Shown in pieces: positions 22,913-30,258 of a stretch of DNA of 30,258 nt. The notes under the pieces were generated by a model. It had not been told where the DNA came from, searched no databases, and worked only from the letters and a program-made list of their open reading frames with translations. The stretch lies in the NCBI GenBank assembly GCA_900546565.1, contig URDC01000021.1, forward strand, positions 1 to 30,258, read 5' to 3'. Each line of letters begins with the position of its first letter. Position 1 is the first letter of the stretch. The position numbers and the translations under genes are program-made. This DNA is from an uncultured Opitutales bacterium. GTDB lineage: Bacteria; Verrucomicrobiota; Verrucomicrobiia; Opitutales; Intestinicryptomonadaceae.

Positions 22913-24442
22913 ATGTTTTCAAAAGTTCATTCTGGCGCGCTCTTCGGCGTCGAGGCGTTGCCTGTGGAGATTGAGGTCAATTCGGGCGAGAGCGGCGAGC
23001 CGAAAGTCTTCATCGTCGGACTTCCCGACGCCGCCGTAAAGGAGTCGCTAAACAGGGTTTCGTCGGCCATGGCAAACAGCGGCTTTTCAATGCCGACAAC
23101 AAAGACCACCGTCAATCTCGCCCCCGGCGACATCAAGAAAGAGGGCCCCATTTACGACCTGCCCATTTCAATCGCCGTTTTGCAGTCGCTCGGCGCAGTC
23201 TCCGCGGAGGTTTCCGAAAAATTTATCATCGCGGGCGAGCTCAGCCTCTCGGGCGGACTCCGTGCAATCTGCGGCGGTGTCTCAATGGCGTTGCTTGCGA
23301 AAAAGGCGGGCAAAAAGGGCGTGATAATGCCCCTTGACAGCGCATACGAGGCGAGTTTGGTCGGCGGTATCGACGTTTACGCGCCTAAAAACCTGCGCGA
23401 AACCGTCGATTTCCTGAACGGCAAAATCGCGCTCGAAAAAATCGTCGCACAAAAAGATTCGTTTGCGCCCGACCCCTCGGAAAACTTCGACGTAGATTTT
23501 GCCGATGTCAAGGGACAGTATCAAGTGCGCCGCGCTGTTGAAGTAGCGGTCGCGGGCGGACACAATCTGCTTATGGTCGGGCCTCCCGGTTCGGGCAAAA
23601 GTATGATTGCAAAACGCATTCCTACAATTATGCCGCTGCCTTCATACGACGAATTTTTGGAAATTCTGGGTGTTTATTCCGCCGCCGGACTCACGCAAAT
23701 TGCCGAAAACAGACGATTCAAACGCCCCTTTCGGGCTCCGCACCACACCGTCAGCAAAGTGGGGCTAGCCGGCGGCGGCCCCAACCCCAAACCCGGCGAG
23801 ATTTCGCTTGCGCACAACGGCGTTTTGTTTCTGGACGAACTGCCCGAATTCGGCTCTATTTTGGACAATATGCGCCAGCCAATGGAGGACGGCAAGTTGA
23901 CGATATCCCGCGCGGCGGGCAAGATAACACTCCCGTGTAAATTTATGCTCGTTGCGGCCATGAACCCATGCAAATGCGGATATTACGGAAGCACCTCACA
24001 CAGGTGCAGGTGCACCCCGCAACAGGTTCGCGCATATAGGGCGCGGGTATCTGGGCCAATGCTCGACAGAATCGACATTCACGTCGAGGCGGCAGCATTG
24101 GGCATCGACGAAATCCAGTCGAGCTCTCCCGCCGAGAGTTCCGCAGCAATCCGCGAGCGCGTCGTTGCAGCCCGCGCAGTGCAGGCAAAGCGTTTTAAAA
24201 ATTGCAAAATCCATTGCAACGCCGATATGACTTCCGCAATGTTGCGCAAGTTCTGCGTTCTTACTTCCGAACAAAGCTCGCTGCTCGTCTCGGCCATGAA
24301 CGAACTCGGACTCTCCGCCCGCGCGTGGGACAGAATCCTGAAAGTTTCGCGGACGATTGCCGACTTGGACAACTCCGCCGAAATCAAAACACACCACCTC
24401 TTGGAGGCGATAAACTACCGCTCTCTCGATAGGGAATTTTAG
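22913..24442 (+). CDS. comM: YifB/ComM-family Mg-chelatase-like AAA+ ATPase
   Basis: The 509 residues match the ComM family, whose characterised member is a branch-migration helicase used in natural transformation. The N-terminal Lon-like domain (~1-190) includes VNSGESGEPKVFIVGLPDAAVKES in two overlapping conserved stretches, and NLAPGDIKKEGP. The AAA+ core has Walker A GPPGSGKS (223-230), FRAPHHTVS, Walker B-type VLFLDELPEF, and MNPCKCGYYG followed by CRCTPQQVRAYRARVSGP. The C-terminal domain has LSARAWDRILKVSRTIADL. No Shine-Dalgarno sequence is seen; TATACT at 22871-22876 could be its -10 element. Other competence genes are absent. Confidence 0.95.
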   Translation: MFSKVHSGALFGVEALPVEIEVNSGESGEPKVFIVGLPDAAVKESLNRVSSAMANSGFSMPTTKTTVNLAPGDIKKEGPIYDLPISIAVLQSLGAVSAEVSEKFIIAGELSLSGGLRAICGGVSMALLAKKAGKKGVIMPLDSAYEASLVGGIDVYAPKNLRETVDFLNGKIALEKIVAQKDSFAPDPSENFDVDFADVKGQYQVRRAVEVAVAGGHNLLMVGPPGSGKSMIAKRIPTIMPLPSYDEFLEILGVYSAAGLTQIAENRRFKRPFRAPHHTVSKVGLAGGGPNPKPGEISLAHNGVLFLDELPEFGSILDNMRQPMEDGKLTISRAAGKITLPCKFMLVAAMNPCKCGYYGSTSHRCRCTPQQVRAYRARVSGPMLDRIDIHVEAAALGIDEIQSSSPAESSAAIRERVVAARAVQAKRFKNCKIHCNADMTSAMLRKFCVLTSEQSSLLVSAMNELGLSARAWDRILKVSRTIADLDNSAEIKTHHLLEAINYRSLDREF

Positions 24443-24505
24443 GCTTTTTTTGCCTCCCTATTATCCGAAAAAAACGCCCGTTTTCCCGCGCAAAGTGCGA
24501 TAAAA

Positions 24506-26722
24506 TCAATCCGCGTTTGAAGCGTTTTCGAGCTTCAATTTTATCGCTTCCGCAGTCGCTGTAAGATTTTTTGCGTTGCGTTTTAATTCGGCAATGTCCG
24601 AGCGAGTTTCGGCGGACCTCCTTGCGAGAGTGCCTATTCCGCTGTCGATTTCCGACACGTTTTTGGCGTGGGCGCGTATTCCGCGCGAAAGCTCCTCGAA
24701 TTTCGGCGCGATTTCAAGCGTTGTCGATTGCGCCGCCGAAATTGTCTCCCGTACGTTTCTGATTGAGTCGCGGCAACTGTGCATTACAAGCGAAAACTCC
24801 TTCATTTCGAGCACCCCCGAATTCACCGACTTGCACATAGTGTCCGCCATATCCGAAATTTGAGCCGCCGAAATCGACACCGAATCCGCGAGTTTTCCGA
24901 TTTCCGCCGCAATGCTTTTGAAGCCCGCCGACGCGTTCGAGGCGCGTTCCGTTTCCATGGCGGCATTGACCGCAAGCATATTCACGCGCTCTCCCACGAG
25001 TTTGATTGTGTTGACAACCGCATAGATTTTGTCCGCTCGCTCCTTGATGTCCGAGAGCTGGAATTCCACATTTTGCGAATCGGCTATGAGCATTCGCGCA
25101 TTGTCTTCAAGCTTCGCCAGCAGCGACGAGCCTCCCTTCATTTGCGCTATCGACATATCAAGCCCCGATACCGTATTTTCCGCGGCCTCGTTGAGAATTT
25201 CGGCCGTTTTTTCTATCGACGCAAGCGCACTTTGCAAGTCGGCGAGCTTGCCGATTTCGGACTCCGTGTTTTCGCCGACCTGTTCGGCTTTCTCCGACAT
25301 TTCCGCCGCCGCAACGCGCGTGTTTTCCGCCGTTTTCCCGAGTTCGGAGTTCCGCATTGCCGTCGATTTTATCGCGGAGACAACCGCCGATTTTATCGCG
25401 GCGATTTCCGAAATTTCGACGGGAAATTTTGCTGTCGCTGCGAACGTTTTGCGCGCGGATTTTTCGTCCGCATTACGCAACGCGGCGGCGGATTGCGCTA
25501 TTGCCGAAATGTTCTCGCCCGCCGCGCGAACCGCCGCGTGGGCAAACGCCATCCCCGCGGCAAACAAGAGCGCAGCGGCACACAAAAGCATAAGCAGCGA
25601 CTTGTCCACCGCCGCCGAAACCGCTTCCTCGCCAGCCGAAAAATTGTCGCTATGAACCGTTATCCCGAGCACCATATTCCATGGTTTGAAATACGAAAAC
25701 GCCGCGAAAACGTCCGTGTGCGTCGTGTTTTCGTTGTCGGGCGATATTTTGCGGAAACTTATTTTGCCGTCGCCCGTTTCGACCGCCGTCTCGACAATTT
25801 CGGGGAAGTCGCTTTTTAGCTCGCGCAGATTGCGGACATCGTCGGGCGGATATTCTCCCGTCTTTGTTTCGCGCATAAATACGAGCGTCGGGGCGGACGC
25901 ACCGTTTAGCTGCAAGCCCCAAAGTGTGCCTTCTTCGCCGATTCTTATGTTCTCGAACATGTCGAACAGATACGAAATGTCGGCAAAGCCTTTCAGAAAT
26001 TCGAGCGCGCCCACGACATCGCCGTATTGATCGAAAATCGGTTCGTAAACCGCCAGATACACCATGGAGCCGATTTTTTGCGTGCCGTAGTATGTCTTGT
26101 GCGCGAGCAGCGTGCGGGTGATGTTCGACGTTTCGGCGGTATCGTCGAGCGTCGAACCAATCATCGGTTCGCCGTTGTGTTTGAGGGTTGTGGCAATCCT
26201 GAGCAGTTCGCCCGAGTCCGTTGCCTTAACGAGAATCGAAATATCGCAGTGGCAGTCTATTTTTGTGTCATTCATTATGCCCGCAATCGCCGCATTGTTT
26301 TGCAGGGCGGGGCGTTTTACTTCTTTCGACACTGGGCGTTCCGGCGATATCGACGTTTGTCCGAATGTTATCACGGGGATTTCGGCATGCTGGAAATCCG
26401 ACGGGGCATTTTGCTGGTATTTGTTCGCCCATATATATTTTACGCCCGTCGTAGCCGCGCCCATTGACGAGAGCTCGGTTTTGATTGCCGTCGCGGCGGC
26501 TTCGTAGTCGGCGGCATTCAGGCGTTGCATTATCTGGCAGACGCGCAGCATGTCCTCCACGCGCGATTTTGCCGCGCGTTGTATTATTTTGTCGAATTGC
26601 GTCTGCGCAGAATCCTTTGCCGCCGAAGTTTGGTTTGCCGCAGCAAGGAACGCAACCGCCCACGATACCGCCATAACGAACGCTGCAAGGGCGAGTGAAA
26701 GCTTTTTTATCGGATAGTTCAT
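24506..26722 (-). CDS. Cache-domain methyl-accepting-chemotaxis-like receptor, diverged tip
   Basis: A 738-residue membrane sensor. TM1 is at ~8-28. The extracytoplasmic part (~30-370) resembles a Cache_3/Cache_2 ligand-binding region, with CDISILVKATDSGELLRIAT and YEPIFDQYGDVVGALEFLKG. TM2 is at ~374-396. A long Ala/Glu-rich helical cytoplasmic domain follows. The hairpin tip aligns with chemoreceptors as VNMLAVNAAMETERA (580-594), keeping Asn586, Glu590 and Arg593, but the following G-E-x-G-x-G-F-A-V-V block has become SNASAGFKSIA. Its ATG overlaps the upstream receptor stop as ATGA, with GGAGG at good spacing. No cheA, cheW, cheB or cheR is nearby, so its output is unknown. Confidence 0.8.
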   Translation of the reverse strand: MNYPIKKLSLALAAFVMAVSWAVAFLAAANQTSAAKDSAQTQFDKIIQRAAKSRVEDMLRVCQIMQRLNAADYEAAATAIKTELSSMGAATTGVKYIWANKYQQNAPSDFQHAEIPVITFGQTSISPERPVSKEVKRPALQNNAAIAGIMNDTKIDCHCDISILVKATDSGELLRIATTLKHNGEPMIGSTLDDTAETSNITRTLLAHKTYYGTQKIGSMVYLAVYEPIFDQYGDVVGALEFLKGFADISYLFDMFENIRIGEEGTLWGLQLNGASAPTLVFMRETKTGEYPPDDVRNLRELKSDFPEIVETAVETGDGKISFRKISPDNENTTHTDVFAAFSYFKPWNMVLGITVHSDNFSAGEEAVSAAVDKSLLMLLCAAALLFAAGMAFAHAAVRAAGENISAIAQSAAALRNADEKSARKTFAATAKFPVEISEIAAIKSAVVSAIKSTAMRNSELGKTAENTRVAAAEMSEKAEQVGENTESEIGKLADLQSALASIEKTAEILNEAAENTVSGLDMSIAQMKGGSSLLAKLEDNARMLIADSQNVEFQLSDIKERADKIYAVVNTIKLVGERVNMLAVNAAMETERASNASAGFKSIAAEIGKLADSVSISAAQISDMADTMCKSVNSGVLEMKEFSLVMHSCRDSIRNVRETISAAQSTTLEIAPKFEELSRGIRAHAKNVSEIDSGIGTLARRSAETRSDIAELKRNAKNLTATAEAIKLKLENASNAD

Positions 26723-28929
26723 ACGCGGTTGCCTCCGCGCTTTGCAGGCTCGGCGGATGCCCCCGTCAAGGACAACACCGCCGCGGCGGGTTCGGCAGAG
26801 GCGTTTAGGGCGTTTATCCGCGCAAGCGTTTTGCCGATTTCCTCCGATTCTCGCGTGAGCGTTTCGATAGTCTGCGTGATTTTTATCGCAACCGACGATA
26901 GCTCGCCAATCATCTGAGATATGTTCCCGAATTGCGGGTCGATTGATTCGATGTTTGAAATCGTCAACGAAAGTTTCTTTGCCGTCTCGACAATCGTTTC
27001 GGAGTTAAGCCGCATATTTGCGCTGAACCTGTCCATTTCCATCACGCCAGCGTTCACCGAACTTTGCATTTGCAGCACAATCGAGCGTATATCGCGCGAC
27101 GCCTTCGAAGTTTTGTCGGCAAACGTCCTTATCTGGCGCGATACCACCGCAAAGCCCAACCCCGTTTCGCCTATCTTTTCGGCCTCAACCGACGCGTTTA
27201 ACGAAAGCATGTTCGTTCGCAAACTCACATCGGCAATCGCCGCGACAAGGCTTGTGATTTTTTCGGCATTCTCGTTTATTACGCGCAGCTTTTTCGAAAC
27301 ATTGTTCGACGACGATGCAAGCGTTTCGTATTTGCGCATAAGTAAATCTATCGCATTCTCGCATTCCCTGTTTAAATTCAACGCTTTTTTGATTTCGTCC
27401 GACGAATTTGCCGTCGTTTTGTCGAGGGCTTTCGAAGAGCTTAAAATGTTCTTGCCCGCCCGCGAAACCGCCTTCATTTGCGCGAGCGAATCGGCGTTCG
27501 CGCCCCCGATTTTCTCGACGGTCTTTTGCGAAGTTCTCGACGCCCGCAGAATGTTTTCGGCGTCGTTGCGAATGTCGACTTGCGCGAGTTCAAGCTGCTT
27601 GGCCGCAGCCTGCAACGCGCCTGCGGCGTAGTTTAATTCCGAAAATCCCTCATTGCCGCCCGCGCCGAATGCGTCGAATTTTTCACGCGCGGCGGAGGGC
27701 GTTTCGTCCGATAGCGATTGTGTCGCCGCAAGCAACGCGGCAAGCTTCTTCGACGGCGTTCGTGCAAACAGCAATGCCATGAGCGTCGCAGCAAGCGATA
27801 ACATCAGCGCGGTTTTGACGGGTTCGAGGTTTGCCGTCGATATGTTCTGCGCCACGGTTTCGGCTGCGGCGTATTTTTCGGGCAATTCCGACATCACGCC
27901 AATAACCCATTTCCATTGCGGGAAGTACGTGTATGTCAGCAGCGTTTTCTTGCGCGAATTTGCGGGCGAAAAAAACTCCGTTCCGACGTGCCCCGATTTC
28001 AACGCGCGGCTTTTTTCGATGATTTCGTAGGTGGCGTTTTTGCGGATTGTCGAAATTTCGTCTTTTATACTTACATTACCCTCGGTTTGAGCGTCCGAAA
28101 TTTTGAGTATCGGGTTGTCGGGCGACGATTCGTCTATGACCCATGCCCGCACGGTTTTCGAGGCGTTGACGGCTTGTATGTATTTCGCAACTTCGTCGAC
28201 CGCGCTTTTTTGCGTGCCGAAATGCGCCGCGCCGACAACCCTCCCGTTTGCGTCGAAAATCGGAACGTAGTCGACCGTTATCGTGCCCGACGCCGTGTTC
28301 GATATCCCGAAATATTCCGCGCGCGATGCCAGCGTTTCGGCTATTGTCCCGCGCTGGAAATTGTCAGAGGCTTTCGTTATGTAAGAGCCCGAAATGTTTT
28401 CGCCCACAGTGTCGGTGTGCGTGCTTGCCACGCGCAGAAAGTCGCCGTCGTCGTTCATCTTCGCAAACAGCGTGAAGTCGCAGCCGAGGCGGATTTTGAG
28501 GGTTTCAAGCAGCGCGTTTACAGGGTCGTCTTTGTCTTCGGCGTTGGCGCAGTCAACGAGCGTTCCGCCGAATTTTAGCAGCGGAACTTTCGTCTTGCGG
28601 CGCGAGTGCATATCCGCCTGATTGCGTATTTCGCGCTCGAAAGTAGGTTCCGTAAGCGAGGGGGATCCGAACTTTTCAAGCTCCGCAAAAAGCGTCTTTT
28701 TTATCGAGTCGCATCTGCGTCTGTCCGCGCTCCACATAACTTCGCAAACGTGGTAGATGTCGGCGGTGGTAGCAACCGCGTCCATAATTTCGGCGCGTTC
28801 GAATTGCGTGGCTGCGGCATTTTTTGTCTGCGAGAACATCGCCTGAAAAATCGCGCTCGAACACAGTATCGGCAGCGACGCCATTATTATTGACGCCGAA
28901 ACCGCCGCGCTCTTCAACGAAACTTTCAT
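26719..28929 (-). CDS. Cache-domain methyl-accepting-chemotaxis-like receptor
   Basis: A 736-residue paralogue of its downstream neighbour and the first gene of the pair. TM1 is at ~7-30. The sensor (~31-370) has the Cache_3/Cache_2-like pattern CDFTLFAKMNDDGDFLRVAS and YVPIFDANGRVVGAAHFG, ending in FPQWKWVIGVM. TM2 is at ~373-389. The cytoplasmic helical domain carries a tip near 566-608, RTNMLSLNASVEAEKIGETG then LGFAVVSRQIRTFADKTS. This is closer to canonical receptors than the neighbour, though Lys585 replaces the usual Arg. I chose the ATG at 28929 because it begins the membrane anchor; an upstream in-frame start at 28965 adds 12 unlikely residues. The ligand is unknown. Confidence 0.82.
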   Translation of the reverse strand: MKVSLKSAAVSASIIMASLPILCSSAIFQAMFSQTKNAAATQFERAEIMDAVATTADIYHVCEVMWSADRRRCDSIKKTLFAELEKFGSPSLTEPTFEREIRNQADMHSRRKTKVPLLKFGGTLVDCANAEDKDDPVNALLETLKIRLGCDFTLFAKMNDDGDFLRVASTHTDTVGENISGSYITKASDNFQRGTIAETLASRAEYFGISNTASGTITVDYVPIFDANGRVVGAAHFGTQKSAVDEVAKYIQAVNASKTVRAWVIDESSPDNPILKISDAQTEGNVSIKDEISTIRKNATYEIIEKSRALKSGHVGTEFFSPANSRKKTLLTYTYFPQWKWVIGVMSELPEKYAAAETVAQNISTANLEPVKTALMLSLAATLMALLFARTPSKKLAALLAATQSLSDETPSAAREKFDAFGAGGNEGFSELNYAAGALQAAAKQLELAQVDIRNDAENILRASRTSQKTVEKIGGANADSLAQMKAVSRAGKNILSSSKALDKTTANSSDEIKKALNLNRECENAIDLLMRKYETLASSSNNVSKKLRVINENAEKITSLVAAIADVSLRTNMLSLNASVEAEKIGETGLGFAVVSRQIRTFADKTSKASRDIRSIVLQMQSSVNAGVMEMDRFSANMRLNSETIVETAKKLSLTISNIESIDPQFGNISQMIGELSSVAIKITQTIETLTRESEEIGKTLARINALNASAEPAAAVLSLTGASAEPAKRGGNRV

Positions 28930-28987
28930 TGCCGAACATTCAAAACAATATTCGCTTCGGGTCAATATTCATTGTTCGCGCGGACGC

Positions 28988-29016
28988 AAAAAAACATTCC
29001 CCGAATTCGGGGAATG
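28988..29016 (-). terminator. Intrinsic terminator after the SGNH hydrolase gene
   Basis: A perfect inverted repeat, ATTCCCC/GGGGAAT with a self-complementary GAATTC centre (28995-29016), is followed on the minus strand by seven T (28988-28994). It lies about 70 bp past the hydrolase stop and just before the receptor gene start, so it insulates the two units. Confidence 0.88.
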
Positions 29017-29083
29017 CTTTCGCCTTGTGGGACTTTCTGCGGAGCTTCTCAATCCCGTCAAACTCCGCGCCCGTGCAACCGTC

Positions 29084-29881
29084 TTAGTTGAAGAGCTGCT
29101 CGAAAATGTTAAGCCGCGAAAGCCGCGCCTGTTTCACACCCTTCAACGCCAGCGTTTCCATAACCTTGTAGCCTTCGATTGTCGGGTGAATTCCGTCCTT
29201 TGCGGTCTTGGAGTCGAGCCCGCCTTTGCCGTTGTCGAGGGATTTATAGTAGTCGACATAAACGATATCGTTTGCTTTCGCATATTCTGCGAGCTTCGCA
29301 TTAACGCGCTGGACGGCTTCGTTTGGAGAAACAACCTGCTTGCGCCACGGATATTCCGCTGCGGGCAGAATCGAGCAAATTACGGGCGTTATGCCGTTTG
29401 CCTTCGCGAGCTCGCACATCGAAATTATGTTGCCTACAATGTTTTCTTCCGCAATGTAACCGCCGTTTCGCGCAATGTCGTTCGTGCCCGCAAGAATCAA
29501 AACGACTTCGGGCTTTAAGTCGATTACATCGCGGCGGAAACGCACCAGCATTTGCGACGTTACTTGACCGCTAATTCCGCGGCCTACAAAATTGTTCTTT
29601 GCGAAAAATTCCGGGTCTTTTGTCGCCCAGTGGTCTGTGATACTGTCGCCCATAAATACGGCAATCGGCTTTTTTTCGAGCTTCGCATTTGCCGCTTTGT
29701 AGCGCATAAAGTTTGCATTGTCCTTGTTGTTCCCCGCAGGCAGAGTCTCGATTGTCCACTCATATTTGGGCTGGTCGTATTTTTTGCCCTGAGCATTCTT
29801 TCCCGCATTGTTGGCGGCACAAAGCCCCGACGCAAACGCGGCGATAGTTAATATTGCAATGAATTTTTTTGTAGCTTTCAT
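29084..29881 (-). CDS. Secreted SGNH/GDSL-family hydrolase
   Basis: A 265-residue exported esterase-like enzyme. The signal peptide is MKATKKFIAILTIAAFASG with cleavage probably near LCAA (20-23). Block I is FMGDSITDHW with the nucleophile Ser80. Block II has Gly105 in GRGISGQ. Block III is AGTNDI with Asn134. Block V is KDGIHPTIEGY with Asp229 and His232. These are the four SGNH catalytic blocks, and the sequence recalls acetylhydrolase/acetylxylan-esterase-type members; the substrate cannot be read. The ATG at 29881 follows AAAGGG at good spacing; an open frame to 29950 adds a basic stretch that would spoil the signal peptide. It stands alone with its own terminator. Confidence 0.92.
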   Translation of the reverse strand: MKATKKFIAILTIAAFASGLCAANNAGKNAQGKKYDQPKYEWTIETLPAGNNKDNANFMRYKAANAKLEKKPIAVFMGDSITDHWATKDPEFFAKNNFVGRGISGQVTSQMLVRFRRDVIDLKPEVVLILAGTNDIARNGGYIAEENIVGNIISMCELAKANGITPVICSILPAAEYPWRKQVVSPNEAVQRVNAKLAEYAKANDIVYVDYYKSLDNGKGGLDSKTAKDGIHPTIEGYKVMETLALKGVKQARLSRLNIFEQLFN

Positions 29882-29962
29882 CTGTTTACCCTTTGAAATT
29901 TTCCGCATAAACCGCTTCCTCAGCCTATGTATTCTTTCTAAAAGAAACAAATAACCTCCCCC

Positions 29963-30100
29963 AAAGTCAAGTTTTTTAAATGTTCCGAAAGCGGCGCGAT
30001 TGGCTTTGCCAATGCGCTTTACCTGTTTGTTAAAGTCAAGTTTTTTAAATGTTCCGGAAGTGGCGCGATTGGCTTTGCCAATGCGCTTTACCTGTTTGTT
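29963..30100. repeat. 69-bp tandem duplication with palindromic core
   Basis: 29963-30031 and 30032-30100 are two copies of one 69-bp unit with two differences by eye; a third start (AAAGT at 30101) is cut short. Each unit contains the inverted repeat ATTGGC-TTT-GCCAAT. The 54-bp cores at 29982-30035 and 30051-30104 match the reverse complement of 300-353. The array lies upstream of the hydrolase gene on its 5' side. Confidence 0.92.
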
Positions 30101-30121
30101 AAAGTAAAAAGGATTTTTCGA

Positions 30122-30178
30122 ATGAAAAAGACTTTTACATTATTTTTTCGGCTTAGGATACCCGTGGGTGCTGGCTAA
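30122..30178 (+). other. Short ORF (18 codons) that may be a cut-off gene start
   Basis: An ATG with AAAAAGG nine bases upstream opens MKKTFTLFFRLRIPVGAG and then stops. The basic start and hydrophobic run look like the beginning of a signal peptide, but the frame ends where the sequence turns into small GC-rich hairpins. It could be a gene start broken by a repeat, a leader peptide, or chance. The frame does not reopen usefully before the window ends. Confidence 0.25.
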
Positions 30179-30258
30179 AAGTAGCGAGGCTCGAGGCAGA
30201 AAACAAGCGAAGCGCGAATGAGCGTTGCGAAGCAACGACCCCGAAGGGGCGCGACGGG
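30179..30258. repeat. Hairpin-rich GC segment at the right edge
   Basis: Two adjacent perfect hairpins, CGTTGC-GAA-GCAACG (30223-30237) and CCCC-GAA-GGGG (30239-30249), share a GAA loop. The sequence before them is built of short GCGA/GCGC words. I see no coding frame. It looks like part of a dispersed structured repeat running out of the window. Confidence 0.5.

Overview
The window reads as a chromosomal housekeeping segment of a Gram-negative bacterium. The LPS genes (an lpxC-fabZ fusion and lpxA) imply an outer membrane. A spermidine/putrescine transporter with a lipoprotein binding protein, a Lys/Ala-rich histone-H1-like protein, Cache-domain chemoreceptor-like proteins, GC-rich codon use and patchy Shine-Dalgarno signals fit a member of the Verrucomicrobiota/PVC group. 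This assignment is inference from gene content; no rRNA or marker comparison was possible. All three stop codons end real genes, so the genetic code looks standard.

Layout, left to right. 1-401 is a non-coding repeat array: two 136-bp tandem copies, a partial third, and a palindromic core. Next is a forward cluster: pyrH (UMP kinase), frr (ribosome recycling), proB (glutamate 5-kinase), a SufT-like protein, and a secreted PstS-like solute-binding protein. A tRNA-Gly(GCC) with an intrinsic terminator follows. ybaK (minus) and recN (plus) diverge from a shared intergenic region, and ftsK follows recN. After a C-rich spacer and terminator come the lipid A genes lpxC-fabZ and lpxA, then an MnmM-like methyltransferase. 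The next cluster is an Lrp/AsnC regulator, an AlaT-like aminotransferase, der (ribosome GTPase) and fmt (Met-tRNA formyltransferase). A monocistronic histone-like gene ends at a perfect 17-bp convergent terminator.

Beyond that terminator the minus strand carries a complete polyamine ABC operon, potA-potB-potC-potD. pncC (minus) and comM (plus) then diverge. Two tandem, translationally coupled Cache receptor-like proteins with diverged signalling tips follow on the minus strand, then a secreted SGNH/GDSL hydrolase. The right end (29963-30258) holds a 69-bp tandem duplication with the same palindromic core as the left end, in inverted orientation, followed by further small GAA-loop hairpins.

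Most genes are core functions: nucleotide, proline and lipid A synthesis, translation, DNA repair and chromosome segregation. The less ordinary parts are the repeat family at both ends, the histone-like protein with a cysteine-repeat tail, and the orphan receptor pair with unusual tip sequences. I did not find a defence system, CRISPR array, prophage or insertion sequence. I also saw no strong candidate for a wholly new multi-gene system.
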